Assembly: GCA_051877575.1 (NCBI GenBank)
Contig: JBJEJA010000021.1
Location: forward strand, 1 to 52,650
Direction: 5' to 3'
DNA: 52,650 bases
From: UBA2882 sp051877575
Lineage (GTDB): Bacteria; Bacillota; Clostridia; Lachnospirales; Lachnospiraceae
Every line of letters begins with the position of its first letter. Position 1 is the first letter of the stretch. Positions 18,280-25,436 of this stretch are shown piece after piece. Made by a program: the position numbers and the translations under genes. The notes under the pieces were generated by a model, which had not been told where the DNA came from, ran no database searches, and was given only the letters and a program-made list of their open reading frames with translations.

Positions 18280-18541
18280 GAAAGGCAATGACCGGAAAGA
18301 GTACGTGTTATAAACGCATCAGAGAGGGAGTGTCACCGGCTGAAAGCATTCCCGGCAGGCTATGATACGGAAGTGCATCCGTGAGCTGATTTTGCGAATG
18401 AAAGAATTGTGAGGAATATTCTTTTGGGTAGCGGAATACGTTTCCCGCGTTAAGGGATTAAGGTGTCGGCAATAGCCGAAATCAGAGTGGAACCGCGGAT
18501 TTATTCGTCTCTAATAGCAATATTGGAGACGTTTTTTATTG
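18280..18541 (+). promoter_or_regulatory. T-box riboswitch, tRNA-Cys specific
   Basis: A T-box leader. The conserved box GAGTGGAACCGCGG is at 18485-18498. Stem I fills about 18285-18420; the most likely specifier is TGC (18393-18395), the codon for Cys, on its 3' side. The antiterminator bulge TGGA would pair with a U73-CCA end, and tRNA-Cys carries U73, which supports the assignment independently. Uncharged tRNA-Cys should stabilise the antiterminator and allow transcription of cysE and cysS. Confidence 0.9.
18506..18537 (+). terminator. T-box leader terminator
   Basis: CGTCTCTAATA and TATTGGAGACG form an 11-bp stem (one G-U) with a small loop, followed by TTTTTT. Its 5' part competes with the antiterminator. 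Confidence 0.85.
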
Positions 18542-18617
18542 CAATTATGAATGAGATATAAATTGGCGGTATATGCAAAGGGCTATCAGGAGATATTACG
18601 AAAAAGAAGGGAAATAT

Positions 18618-19283
18618 ATGAGTTTTATCAGGCGTGTCAAGGATGAGATACGTATCATCAAGGAGAGGGATCCTGCCATCCATTCCAATATGGAAGTGTT
18701 TTTGTATCCCAGCTTCAAGGTGATGATGCATTATCGTCTGGCACACAAATTATATTTGAAACAACATTATTTTTGGGCACGGCTGGTCTCCCAGAGAGGC
18801 GCGCGCAAGACGGGAATTGAAATTCACCCCGGTGCACAGATCGGAAACGGTTTCTTTATCGATCACGGAAACGGAGTCATTATCGGAGAAACTACCATTA
18901 TCGGTGATAACGTGACCTTGTATCAGGGGGTGACCCTGGGCGGAACCGGTAAGGAGCATGGCAAAAGACATCCTACCATCGGCAACAACGTCATGATCAG
19001 TGCGGGTGCCAAGGTGCTCGGATCTTTTACCATCGGAGACAACAGTAAAATCGGTGCCGGAAGCGTTGTACTGGAAGAAGTACCGCCCAACTCCACGGTG
19101 GTGGGCGTTCCCGGACGGGTAGTAAAGAGAAACAACGTGAATCTGCCTCAGGATGAACTGGATCAGGTGCATCTGCCCGACCCGGTAAAGGAGGAACTCC
19201 TGAACCTGAGAGAGAGTAACCGATTGCTGCTGGAAAGAGTGGAGCATCTGGAAGAAAAATGCAAAATGGTTGACATAACATAA
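18618..19283 (+). CDS. cysE: Serine O-acetyltransferase
   Basis: 221 residues. Transfers acetyl from acetyl-CoA to serine, the first step of cysteine synthesis. The left-handed beta-helix hexapeptide repeats are clear (IEIHPGAQIGNGFFID, NVTLYQGVTLGGTGKEHGKRHPTIGNNVMI, GAKVLGSFTIGDNSKIG), with His residues of DHGNG and GKRHP at the active site. The C-terminus has an extra ~35-residue amphipathic helix (LLNLRESNRLLLERVEHLEEK). The ATG at 18618 has AAGGGA upstream; the earlier in-frame ATG at 18573 has none. It lies behind the Cys T-box and 21 nt before cysS, so cysteine synthesis and tRNA-Cys charging are controlled together. Confidence 0.95.
   Translation: MSFIRRVKDEIRIIKERDPAIHSNMEVFLYPSFKVMMHYRLAHKLYLKQHYFWARLVSQRGARKTGIEIHPGAQIGNGFFIDHGNGVIIGETTIIGDNVTLYQGVTLGGTGKEHGKRHPTIGNNVMISAGAKVLGSFTIGDNSKIGAGSVVLEEVPPNSTVVGVPGRVVKRNNVNLPQDELDQVHLPDPVKEELLNLRESNRLLLERVEHLEEKCKMVDIT
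19269..19278 (+). repeat. GTTGACATAA dispersed motif (one of six copies)
   Basis: Copies at 8837-8846 (+), 9746-9755 (-), 19269-19278 (+), 21890-21899 (+), 34920-34929 (+) and 36356-36365 (+). Four continue as GTTGACATAACA. Four lie inside genes (8837, 9746, 19269, 34920) and two just after stop codons (21890, 36356). No -10 element follows at the right distance at the two intergenic copies. Confidence 0.6.
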
Positions 19284-19304
19284 AAGATAAAGAGGAGAAA
19301 CAGC

Positions 19305-20714
19305 ATGAAAATCTATAACACATTGACAAAGAAAAAAGAAGAGTTTGTGCCGATCGAAGAAGGTAAAGTCAGAATGTATGTCTGCGGTCCCACCGTATAC
19401 AATCTGATTCATATCGGCAATGCCAGACCGATGATTGTATTTGATACGGTCCGTCGTTATATGGAGCATAAAGGCTATGATGTCAATTATGTTTCCAACT
19501 TTACGGATGTGGATGATAAGATCATCAAGGCTGCCAATGAGGAAGGCGTGGATCCTTCCGTCATCAGCGAGCGTTATATCGAGGAATGCAAAAAGGATAT
19601 GAAGGCGATGCATGTCAAGCCCGCCACGACCCATCCGAAGGCAACGGAGGAAATTGACGGTATGCTGGATATGATCAATACATTGATCGAAAAAGGGCAT
19701 GCATATGTGGCAGAAGACGGAACCGTTTATTTCCGTACCCGCAGCTTTAAAGAATATGGAAAGCTTTCCCATAAAAATCTGGACGATCTGCAGGGCGGAA
19801 ACCGCTCCCTGTTAGTCAGCGGCGAAGACCAGAAGGAAGATCCGCTGGATTTCGTTTTGTGGAAACCCAAAAAAGAAGGAGAACCCTATTGGGAGTCTCC
19901 CTGGTGTCAGGGACGGCCGGGCTGGCATATCGAATGTTCCGTTATGAGCAAGAAGTATCTGGGCGACCAGATCGACATCCATGCAGGCGGAGAGGATCTG
20001 GTTTTCCCTCATCATGAAAATGAAATTGCCCAGTCGGAGGCGGCCAACGGCAAGGAATTTTCCAAATACTGGATGCATAATGCTTTTTTAAATATTGATA
20101 ATAAAAAGATGAGTAAATCTCTGGGCAATTTCTTTACGGTCCGCGATATCAGTGAAAAATACGATCTGCAGGTGCTTCGATTCTTTATGCTGTCGGCGCA
20201 TTACAGAAGTCCGTTGAACTTCAGCGCCGAACTGATGGAGGCTGCCAAGAACGGACTGGACCGTATTATTACCGGTGTGGAAAATCTGAAGTATGCATGG
20301 AGCGTTTCGGGCAGGGAAGAGATGGACGATGCGGAAAAAGCGCTGCTTGAGGAAGCAAAAGCCTATGTAACCAAATTTGATGATGCCATGGACGATGATT
20401 TCAATACGGCAGATGCCATTGCCGCAATTTTTGAATTGATCAAATTTACCAATACCAATGCGGGTGCAGACAACTCCAAAGAATTTCTGCAGGCATTATT
20501 GGATGAAGTAAAGATGCTTTGCGACATCTGCGGACTGGAAGTCGATAAAAAGGAAGAATTGCTGGATGCGGACATTGAGGCTCTGATCGAAGAGCGTACA
20601 GCGGCAAGAAAGGCAAAGAACTTTGCAAGAGCCGATGAAATTCGTGATGAGCTGTTGAATAAGGGCATCATTTTAGAGGATACCCGCGAAGGAGTAAAAT
20701 GGAAGAGAGCATAA
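19305..20714 (+). CDS. cysS: Cysteine--tRNA ligase
   Basis: 469 residues, class I synthetase. HIGH motif as HIGN in NLIHIGNARPM, KMSKS loop at KMSKSLGNFFTV (~residue 267), and the zinc ligands: Cys of YVCGPTVYN, Cys of WHIECSVMS and His of FPHHENEIAQSE. The length is typical. AGAGGAG stands 8 nt before the ATG. The last 16 bp overlap mrnC. Under T-box control with cysE. Confidence 0.97.
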   Translation: MKIYNTLTKKKEEFVPIEEGKVRMYVCGPTVYNLIHIGNARPMIVFDTVRRYMEHKGYDVNYVSNFTDVDDKIIKAANEEGVDPSVISERYIEECKKDMKAMHVKPATTHPKATEEIDGMLDMINTLIEKGHAYVAEDGTVYFRTRSFKEYGKLSHKNLDDLQGGNRSLLVSGEDQKEDPLDFVLWKPKKEGEPYWESPWCQGRPGWHIECSVMSKKYLGDQIDIHAGGEDLVFPHHENEIAQSEAANGKEFSKYWMHNAFLNIDNKKMSKSLGNFFTVRDISEKYDLQVLRFFMLSAHYRSPLNFSAELMEAAKNGLDRIITGVENLKYAWSVSGREEMDDAEKALLEEAKAYVTKFDDAMDDDFNTADAIAAIFELIKFTNTNAGADNSKEFLQALLDEVKMLCDICGLEVDKKEELLDADIEALIEERTAARKAKNFARADEIRDELLNKGIILEDTREGVKWKRA

Positions 20715-21139
20715 GTTTACTTGCTAAGATCAAAGAGACTTTCGGGTGTGAGGAGATAGATGTCAGAACCTATTCTCCTCTTGCCCTTGCTTTTATGGGT
20801 GACTGCGTTTTTGAGATTATTATCAGAACGATAGTGGTAGAGCGCGGGAATCGCAGGGCAGAAGGTTTACATAAATCAAAAAGCGCCATTGTGAATGCCA
20901 AGGTGCAGGCTCAAATGGCAGAGGCACTTTTACCCGAACTGACAGAAGAAGAACTGGCATGCTATAAGAGAGGGCGCAATGCAAAATCCCATTCCGTAGC
21001 GAAAAATGCCGGCATTGGTGAGTACCGGAAAGCAACAGGACTGGAAGCGCTTTATGGATATTTGTATTTGTCCGGCAGAGAAGACAGGCTGTTGGAATTG
21101 ACAAAACTGGGTCTGGATAAGATTAACATAACAATTTAA
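20699..21139 (+). CDS. mrnC: Mini-ribonuclease III
   Basis: 146 residues. Mini-III is an RNase III catalytic domain without the dsRNA-binding domain; in Bacillus it matures 23S rRNA ends. Seen: YSPLALAFMGDCVFEIIIRT (catalytic Asp), HKSKSAIVNAKVQAQM, YKRGRNAKSHS and TGLEALYGYLYLSG (catalytic Glu). It starts inside cysS (16-bp overlap) with GGAG before the ATG and precedes rlmB by 9 nt, the classic Bacillota order. Confidence 0.95.
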   Translation: MEESISLLAKIKETFGCEEIDVRTYSPLALAFMGDCVFEIIIRTIVVERGNRRAEGLHKSKSAIVNAKVQAQMAEALLPELTEEELACYKRGRNAKSHSVAKNAGIGEYRKATGLEALYGYLYLSGREDRLLELTKLGLDKINITI

Positions 21140-21148
21140 GGAGTTATT

Positions 21149-21889
21149 ATGGCGTACGAAGAATTGTTGATAGAAGGAAGAAATGCTGTCATCGAAGCAT
21201 TTCGCTCCGGCAAGACGATAGACAAGCTTTATATATTGGATGGCTGCCAGGACGGTCCCATGGCCACAATCCGCAGGGAAGCAAAAAAGCATGATACCAT
21301 TGTCAAATATGTGGATAAGGAGCGCCTTGATCAGATGTCTCCCACAGGAAAGCATCAGGGAGTCATTGCCGGTGTGGCTGCTTATTCTTATGCGGAAGTG
21401 GAAGATATTCTGGAAAATGCAAGAGTAAAGGGAGAAGACCCCTTTGTTTTTATTCTGGATGGCATTGAGGATCCCCACAATCTGGGTGCCATTATCCGAA
21501 CTGCCAATCTGGCGGGTGCTCATGGCGTGATTATTCCCAAAAACAGAGCGGTGGGGTTGACCGCCACCGTAGCCAGAACCTCTGCGGGTGCTTTGAACTA
21601 TACTCCCGTTGCAAAGGTGACAAACATTGCAAAGACCATTGAGGAATTAAAAAAAGAGGGTCTTTGGTTTGTCTGTGCGGATATGAACGGAACCAAAATG
21701 TATGATCTGAACCTGAAAGGGGCGATCGGGTTGGTAATCGGCAACGAAGGTGAGGGCGTCAGCCGACTGGTAAAGGAAAAATGCGATATGACTGCGGCAA
21801 TTCCCATGAAGGGAGATATTGATTCTTTAAACGCATCGGTTGCGGCAGGTGTACTGGCATACGAGATTGTCAGACAGAGATTGCAATAG
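21149..21889 (+). CDS. rlmB: 23S rRNA (guanosine-2'-O-)-methyltransferase RlmB, TrmH/SpoU family
   Basis: 246 residues. The N-terminal substrate-binding domain (LIEGRNAVIEAFRSG) is followed by the SPOUT knotted methyltransferase: FILDGIEDPHNLGAIIRTA, IGLVIGNEGEGVSRLV and IPMKGDIDSLNASVAAGVLAYE, the three family motifs. AAGGAG lies before the ATG. It is between mrnC and sigH. Confidence 0.95.
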   Translation: MAYEELLIEGRNAVIEAFRSGKTIDKLYILDGCQDGPMATIRREAKKHDTIVKYVDKERLDQMSPTGKHQGVIAGVAAYSYAEVEDILENARVKGEDPFVFILDGIEDPHNLGAIIRTANLAGAHGVIIPKNRAVGLTATVARTSAGALNYTPVAKVTNIAKTIEELKKEGLWFVCADMNGTKMYDLNLKGAIGLVIGNEGEGVSRLVKEKCDMTAAIPMKGDIDSLNASVAAGVLAYEIVRQRLQ

Positions 21890-21949
21890 GTTGACATAAA
21901 ATTGCAGACAACAAGGGCAGATACGAGTAACAGTCAGAGAGGAAAAAGA

Positions 21950-22555
21950 TTGAACGCATATGAAGGAGTTGCGGATGAAGAATTGATCATCCGTGCCAGG
22001 GACGGGGAAAAAGAAATTATTGAATATCTGATGGATAAATATAAAAATCTGGTACGCAGCAAAGCATCCACTATGTTCATTCTGGGAGCAGACAGGGAGG
22101 ATCTGATCCAGGAGGGTATGATTGGATTGTTTAAGGCGGTCAGGGATTATGACAGCGGCAGAGACGCAAGCTTTTATACGTTCGCAGAGCTATGTGTCAC
22201 CAGACAGATGTATACGGCACTGCAGGCTTCCGGCAGAAAGAAGCACAGTCCTTTGAATACGTATGTCTCCATTTATCAGGGACATGATGAAGAAGGGACG
22301 GAATTGATCGATGCACTGGAAAACAAAAAGGAGCGCAATCCGGAAGAGATATTGATCGATCAGGAGAATGTGGCAGATATCGAAAAAATCATCGAGAATG
22401 ATCTGAGCCCTTTTGAAAAACAGGTACTGGAACTGTCCATGACAGGAATGGGATATGTGGAAATTGCCAAACTGCTGGGGAAAGACGGAAAATCTACGGA
22501 TAATGCGTTGAGCCGGGTAAAGACGAAAATACGGAAAGCCTTGAACAAAAAATGA
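21950..22555 (+). CDS. sigH: RNA polymerase sigma factor SigH (sporulation, transition phase)
   Basis: 201 residues. Sigma-70 regions 2 (EYLMDKYKNLVRSKASTMF, REDLIQEGMIGLFKAVRDYD, FYTFAELCVTRQMYTAL) and 4 (LSPFEKQVLELSMTGMGYVEIAKLLG) match the SigH branch, which switches on early sporulation genes. The likely start is the TTG at 21950: AGAGAGGA stands 6-7 nt upstream and the product MNAYEGVADEEL matches family N-termini; an in-frame TTG at 21902 would add 16 residues without a ribosome binding site. TTG initiation may keep levels low. Its position after rlmB is the normal Bacillota arrangement and indicates a spore-forming ancestry. Confidence 0.94.
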   Translation: MNAYEGVADEELIIRARDGEKEIIEYLMDKYKNLVRSKASTMFILGADREDLIQEGMIGLFKAVRDYDSGRDASFYTFAELCVTRQMYTALQASGRKKHSPLNTYVSIYQGHDEEGTELIDALENKKERNPEEILIDQENVADIEKIIENDLSPFEKQVLELSMTGMGYVEIAKLLGKDGKSTDNALSRVKTKIRKALNKK

Positions 22556-22575
22556 CAGAAACCGATTTTTTTCTC

Positions 22576-22604
22576 TAGGCAGAAAAAGTCTCTTGTGATA
22601 TACT
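22576..22604 (+). promoter_or_regulatory. Extended -10 promoter for the 22799 gene
   Basis: TAGGCA at 22576-22581, 17-nt spacer, TGATATACT with -10 hexamer at 22599-22604. It would give a leader of about 190 nt. Confidence 0.65.
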
Positions 22605-22678
22605 GTAGAAGAATAATGATTGTTTAGGCATAAAAAGATCAGGCATAGCAAATCGTGCTTAAGCATATGTAATAATGA

Positions 22679-22743
22679 GCCCGGCGACATTTGTGTTTGC
22701 ACAAAGCGGCATTGGGCGAATGCCGTTTGCAGAGCCGTCAGGC
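22679..22743 (+). ncRNA. Candidate three-way-junction structure in the leader of the 22799 gene
   Basis: An outer helix GCC-CGGC pairs with GCCG-TCA-GGC. Inside it are two hairpins: TTTGTG/CACAAA with loop TTTG, and CGGCATT/AATGCCG with loop GGGCG. No known riboswitch class is recognised. The structure starts about 70 nt after the likely transcription start and ends 55 nt before the ATG. Confidence 0.4.
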
Positions 22744-22798
22744 AGCATGAAATAATACATCAGTATTGAGAAACAATGCAGGGGAAAGGGAGAAGACC

Positions 22799-23101
22799 AT
22801 GGAAAAAGAAAATAAGATGAAAAATGAAATTTATAAGGAGCTGAAAGTTTCTTTCCAGTCTGTAGAGCAGCAGATCAAAGAAAAGAAAGAATATAAGGAA
22901 CAGTTAAAATTCAAAATTGATTTATATAATAAATGTCTGGATGATCATCTTTTGGAAAAGGGCAGTAAGCTGATCAGAGAACATCTGGATGAGACGAAGG
23001 AAGAAGTTAAGGAAATCGATAAGCAGATTGAAGATTTGGTAATGGAAAAAGATGCCTATCGTATTGAGCTGGAAGTTTTTGAAGATGCCTTCAGAGAATA
23101 G
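22799..23101 (+). CDS. Coiled-coil hypothetical protein
   Basis: 100 residues, almost entirely helical and charged (Lys/Glu), with heptad-like spacing over most of its length: VEQQIKEKKEYKEQLKFKIDLY, LDETKEEVKEIDKQIEDLV. No membrane segment, no named domain. AAAGGGAG is well placed before the ATG at 22799; the in-frame ATG at 22766 has no such site. The gene has its own promoter and a long structured leader. The tRNA-Thr promoter begins at the base after its stop. Confidence 0.75.
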   Translation: MEKENKMKNEIYKELKVSFQSVEQQIKEKKEYKEQLKFKIDLYNKCLDDHLLEKGSKLIREHLDETKEEVKEIDKQIEDLVMEKDAYRIELEVFEDAFRE

Positions 23102-23131
23102 TTGACAAACCGAATCCGCCTATGCTACAAT
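23102..23131 (+). promoter_or_regulatory. tRNA-Thr promoter
   Basis: TTGACA at 23102-23107, 18-nt spacer, TGCTACAAT with the -10 hexamer TACAAT at 23126-23131 (extended -10). Confidence 0.8.
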
Positions 23132-23152
23132 AGTCGTCGGTGGTAAAAACCG

Positions 23153-23225
23153 GCTGATATAGCTCAGGTGGTAGAGCGTCGCATTGGTAATGCGGAGGTC
23201 ACGGGTCCGAGTCCCGTTATCAGCT
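23153..23225 (+). tRNA. tRNA-Thr (anticodon GGT)
   Basis: 73 nt. Acceptor GCTGATA pairs with TATCAGC; discriminator T; anticodon loop TTGGTAA; T arm with GGGTCCGAGTCCC. It marks the left edge of the accessory island. Confidence 0.94.
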
Positions 23226-23229
23226 TATT

Positions 23230-23262
23230 AAGAGCCTTAATTTTCAAGGCTCTTTATTTTTT
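23230..23262 (+). terminator. tRNA-Thr terminator
   Basis: AAGAGCCTT and AAGGCTCTT form a 9-bp stem with loop AATTTTC, followed by a T-rich run. It overlaps the 3' end of the recombinase remnant on the other strand. Confidence 0.85.
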
Positions 23263-23736
23263 GTGTTGCATTTCGTGTTGCATTGTTTCAAAGTGATTAT
23301 TTGTCATTTCCACAAATTTCTTTTTATAATCTTCCATGGATCCGCGATAAATTTTCTTTAACACGATATCTGAATGCCATCCGCCGCGTTCCATAATGTA
23401 GACATCCGGTACACCGATAGCATGCATATCTATGCATCTGTCTGACGATAAAGTTTTAGTAGTTTTCTCAACAAATTCTTTTTTGTCATTCATAACCAGC
23501 GCCGAGTGTATGTGGATGACATTGTTTTTATAATCAATATCATTTGAAGTTAAAGCACATATTTCGGAACGTCTTAATGTCCCATAGGCCGCAAGACATA
23601 CGTCAATCGTCATTTCTTTGTCTGTATTTATAAAATGTTCTACAGTATAAAATCCGGCCGGTATGTATTTAATATGGCGGCGATCAAACCGTGAGCTTTT
23701 TTGTGGTCTTTGGAGAATGAGAAGCGGCAAATTCAT
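23254..23736 (-). pseudogene. Truncated tyrosine recombinase (phage integrase) remnant
   Basis: 160 residues, against a family length near 350-400. It keeps part of the catalytic domain: MTIDVCLAAYGTLRRSEICAL (first catalytic Arg), SNDIDYKNNVIHI, then SSDRCIDMHAIGVPDVYIMERGGWHSDI and a possible Tyr in IYRGSMEDYKKKF. The stretch that should lie between the SSDR and the HAIGVPD parts, with the H-x-x-R motif, is missing, as is the whole N-terminal arm-binding half. An internal deletion plus 5' loss fits best, so the enzyme should be inactive. It lies directly behind tRNA-Thr, the usual place for an integrase whose element entered the tRNA 3' end. Confidence 0.8.
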
Positions 23737-23777
23737 TTACCCGGAGGAGACGGACTTAGACTATGATAGCTATGTAT

Positions 23778-23795
23778 GTAGGGCATAAGCCCTAC
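23778..23795. repeat. Perfect inverted repeat
   Basis: GTAGGGC and GCCCTAC separated by ATAA; no T run on either side, so it is not a normal terminator. It lies between the recombinase remnant and the next gene. Confidence 0.5.
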
Positions 23796-23800
23796 AATAA

Positions 23801-24097
23801 TCACTCTGCCTTGGGAGGTTCTTTTTCACATTCATCAAGGATTGGAGCGATTAAATCAAGTTTGGATTTCAATACAATCTCAAGACTGGTGATTTTATCA
23901 ACCATATTCTCAACGGATTTGTTGATTTCGAGCAAATCATTCTTATCACAGCTGATGGATATTGCCTTTTGCAGTTTTTCTCCTTCAGCATTCAGGATAT
24001 GAGAGATTGCGGTTTCTTCCAGCGCGATAGACTGGAGAAGAGCTGATGCAGCACAACATTTATCAATGTGTGAGCATTCGATACATGGCATACTCAT
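23801..24097 (-). CDS. 98-residue protein with N-terminal Cys cluster and helical core
   Basis: Begins MSMPCIECSHIDKCCAAS (four Cys, possible metal site) and continues as amphipathic helices: SIALEETAISHILNAEGEKL and INKSVENMVDKITSLEIVL. The second part resembles, from memory, helical regions of clostridial structural or spore-associated hypotheticals; no function is assigned. AAGGAG lies 9 nt before the ATG. The frame is undamaged, unlike its neighbours in the island. Confidence 0.65.
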   Translation of the reverse strand: MSMPCIECSHIDKCCAASALLQSIALEETAISHILNAEGEKLQKAISISCDKNDLLEINKSVENMVDKITSLEIVLKSKLDLIAPILDECEKEPPKAE

Positions 24098-24177
24098 ATG
24101 AAATTACTCCTTATGATATTTCTATATGATATGCGTATTGCAATAAAATTGTTAATTCGACAGAAAGGAGCACGGAA

Positions 24178-24191
24178 TATTCCCGGGAATA
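24178..24191. repeat. 14-bp perfect palindrome
   Basis: TATTCCCGGGAATA, in the 137-nt spacer between the 98-residue gene and the PAPS-reductase remnant. Possible operator or remnant of a regulatory site; no repressor gene is next to it. Confidence 0.4.
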
Positions 24192-24234
24192 AGGCACGCA
24201 AGGTTTCTTTTGAAAAAAATGAGACAATTATTAT

Positions 24235-24893
24235 TTGATCAAGAATACGGAATTTCACAGAGCTTTAGGAATTCAGAGGGTACCTAAGGCATTAGGAATT
24301 GAAATGGTTATGTCGTATAAAATCAAGGTGGAAGTTCTGGATGAGTACGGGTTCCCGGTTATTAGTAAGAGGATTGCCGGAAAGATTGATATGCTACAGC
24401 ATCCTACAGAAGAATGCCGTGCAATCAATTGCTGCTATTGGTTGAAAGAAAAACCATGTGACGACTGGGCAAAAGAACATAACAGCTATGAAATGGATGA
24501 ATGGTATAACAATCATATAGAGTTGTTTGAGGAATTGTATTATCAACAGCCTTGCTCAAAAAATAAGGATGGAAATGTAATACCGTATGAACCTTTAGAA
24601 ACAATTATTCCTACTGCTTACGAACAAATCAAGAAGTATGAGAATGATGATTACTGCACGACAAGAGCGCAAAGAACTGGATGTTCCATGTGTGGATTTG
24701 GTATACATTTTGAAGAATGACCACATAGATTTGACCGTCTGAGAGAAGACAATCCGGTAGAATGGGAATTTGGGATGCGAAAATGTGTTACGGATAAAGA
24801 GACAGGAGAGCAGTATGGATGGGGAAAGTGCTTGATTACATAGGTGTAGGAAGGGAAGACATTCTGACTGTACAGATGGAATTACCACTGTAG
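24235..24893 (+). pseudogene. Phage-type PAPS reductase/sulfotransferase-domain protein, inactivated
   Basis: The C-terminal part of the phosphoadenosine phosphosulfate reductase-like family found in phages and DNA-modification loci: VPKALGIEMV near the start, GFPVISK, CCYWLKEKPC, and TRAQRTGCSMCGFGIHFEE. A TGA at 24718-24720 stands where family members have Arg in an EERPHRFD motif; the same frame then continues PHRFDRLREDNPVEWEF...YGWGK to 24840. A one-base loss near 24827 shifts the rest, which reads VLDYIGVGREDI in the next frame and ends at 24893. The N-terminal half is also missing. Sequence and product are therefore non-functional. The gene is typical prophage cargo. Confidence 0.75.
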
Positions 24894-24900
24894 CAGACGA

Positions 24901-24926
24901 AATAAAAAAGGCACCCGAAGGTGCCT
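24901..24926 (-). terminator. Rho-independent terminator on the minus strand
   Basis: Read on the minus strand: AGGCACC-TTCG-GGTGCCT followed by TTTTATT. It closes the transcription unit that starts at about 25196. Confidence 0.85.
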
Positions 24927-24962
24927 GTGCATTCCACTATTCGCTAGAATTGCACTAGCTCA

Positions 24963-25070
24963 TCAGCAAGTTATCTTGGTAGTGGAAGTAGCGGCGCATA
25001 CCCCAATAAAAGTCAAGAAATTACATACAAAAGAATTAAATATCTGTGTAATTGTTTCCAGTTTATTCAT
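24963..25070 (-). CDS. 35-residue hydrophobic peptide, candidate type I toxin
   Basis: Encodes MNKLETITQIFNSFVCNF followed by LTFIGVCAATSTTKITC: a short polar start, one hydrophobic span of about 20 residues, and a polar Cys-ended tail. A very strong ribosome binding site (AAAAGGGAGGGA, 25077-25088) stands 6-7 nt before the ATG. The frame is also open upstream to a GTG at 25178, but that start has no ribosome binding site. The unit has a consensus promoter, a ~125-nt leader with strong secondary structure, and a terminator 55 nt after the stop, as in type I toxin mRNAs. No antisense promoter could be assigned and the peptide matches no toxin family I recognise. Confidence 0.5.
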   Translation of the reverse strand: MNKLETITQIFNSFVCNFLTFIGVCAATSTTKITC

Positions 25071-25202
25071 AGGACATCCCTCCCTTTTAGAGGAAAGAAA
25101 CAATGTTGCGCCACTTAGTGTTGCACTAGTCACTAGGCATGTCGTCATCAGGATAGTTTCGCCACTTCCTATCGACACAATTTTATGTGTTTCGACATAG
25201 GA

Positions 25203-25230
25203 ATTATAGCAATTTTGATAAAAATGTCAA
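25203..25230 (-). promoter_or_regulatory. Consensus promoter of the 35-residue peptide unit
   Basis: On the minus strand TTGACA (25230-25225), 16-nt spacer, TATAAT (25208-25203): both hexamers are perfect. The transcript would start near 25196 with a hairpin (TCG-AA-ACACA with TGTGT-CGA, 25171-25194). Confidence 0.85.
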
Positions 25231-25436
25231 GAAAGGAGCATGATTTATTGTTAGACAAAATAAAACAAAAAGTGCAAAGGTAATTGAAACAAAGGCAAAA
25301 AAAGAGATCTTGGAACAGAAAAAGACCCAGTAAGAGAAGCTGCTCAGTACTGGGACCTAGAAGATAATTTTTTGCAGAGATGGATACAGACATTGCATTC
25401 CAACAATTGAGTACGATGCAAAAGTTATAAGGGAAT
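25231..25436. other. Non-coding, degenerate stretch
   Basis: Holds AAGGAG and a run of short interrupted frames on the plus strand (for example 11 codons from 25249) and a hairpin CCCAGTA...TACTGGG (25328-25356) without a T run. It looks like decayed coding sequence; nothing else is supported. Confidence 0.4.

Noticed and set aside
18750..19772. 340-codon open frame on the minus strand across cysE and cysS
   Set aside because: Antisense to two well-supported genes and without any recognisable domain.
21890..21949. TTGACA after rlmB as a sigH promoter
   Set aside because: No acceptable -10 element 16-18 nt downstream; it is instead a copy of the dispersed GTTGACATAA motif.
22679..22743. c-di-GMP (GEMM-I) riboswitch
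   Set aside because: A TGCA-AGCC stretch looks slightly similar, but the conserved GEMM core, tetraloop and receptor are not there.
23778..23795. Part of a CRISPR or REP array
   Set aside because: Only one copy of the inverted repeat was seen in the window.
24963..25178. 71-residue form of the small hydrophobic peptide starting at a GTG
   Set aside because: No ribosome binding site at the GTG, while an unusually strong one precedes the internal ATG at 25070; the upstream part is better read as leader RNA.
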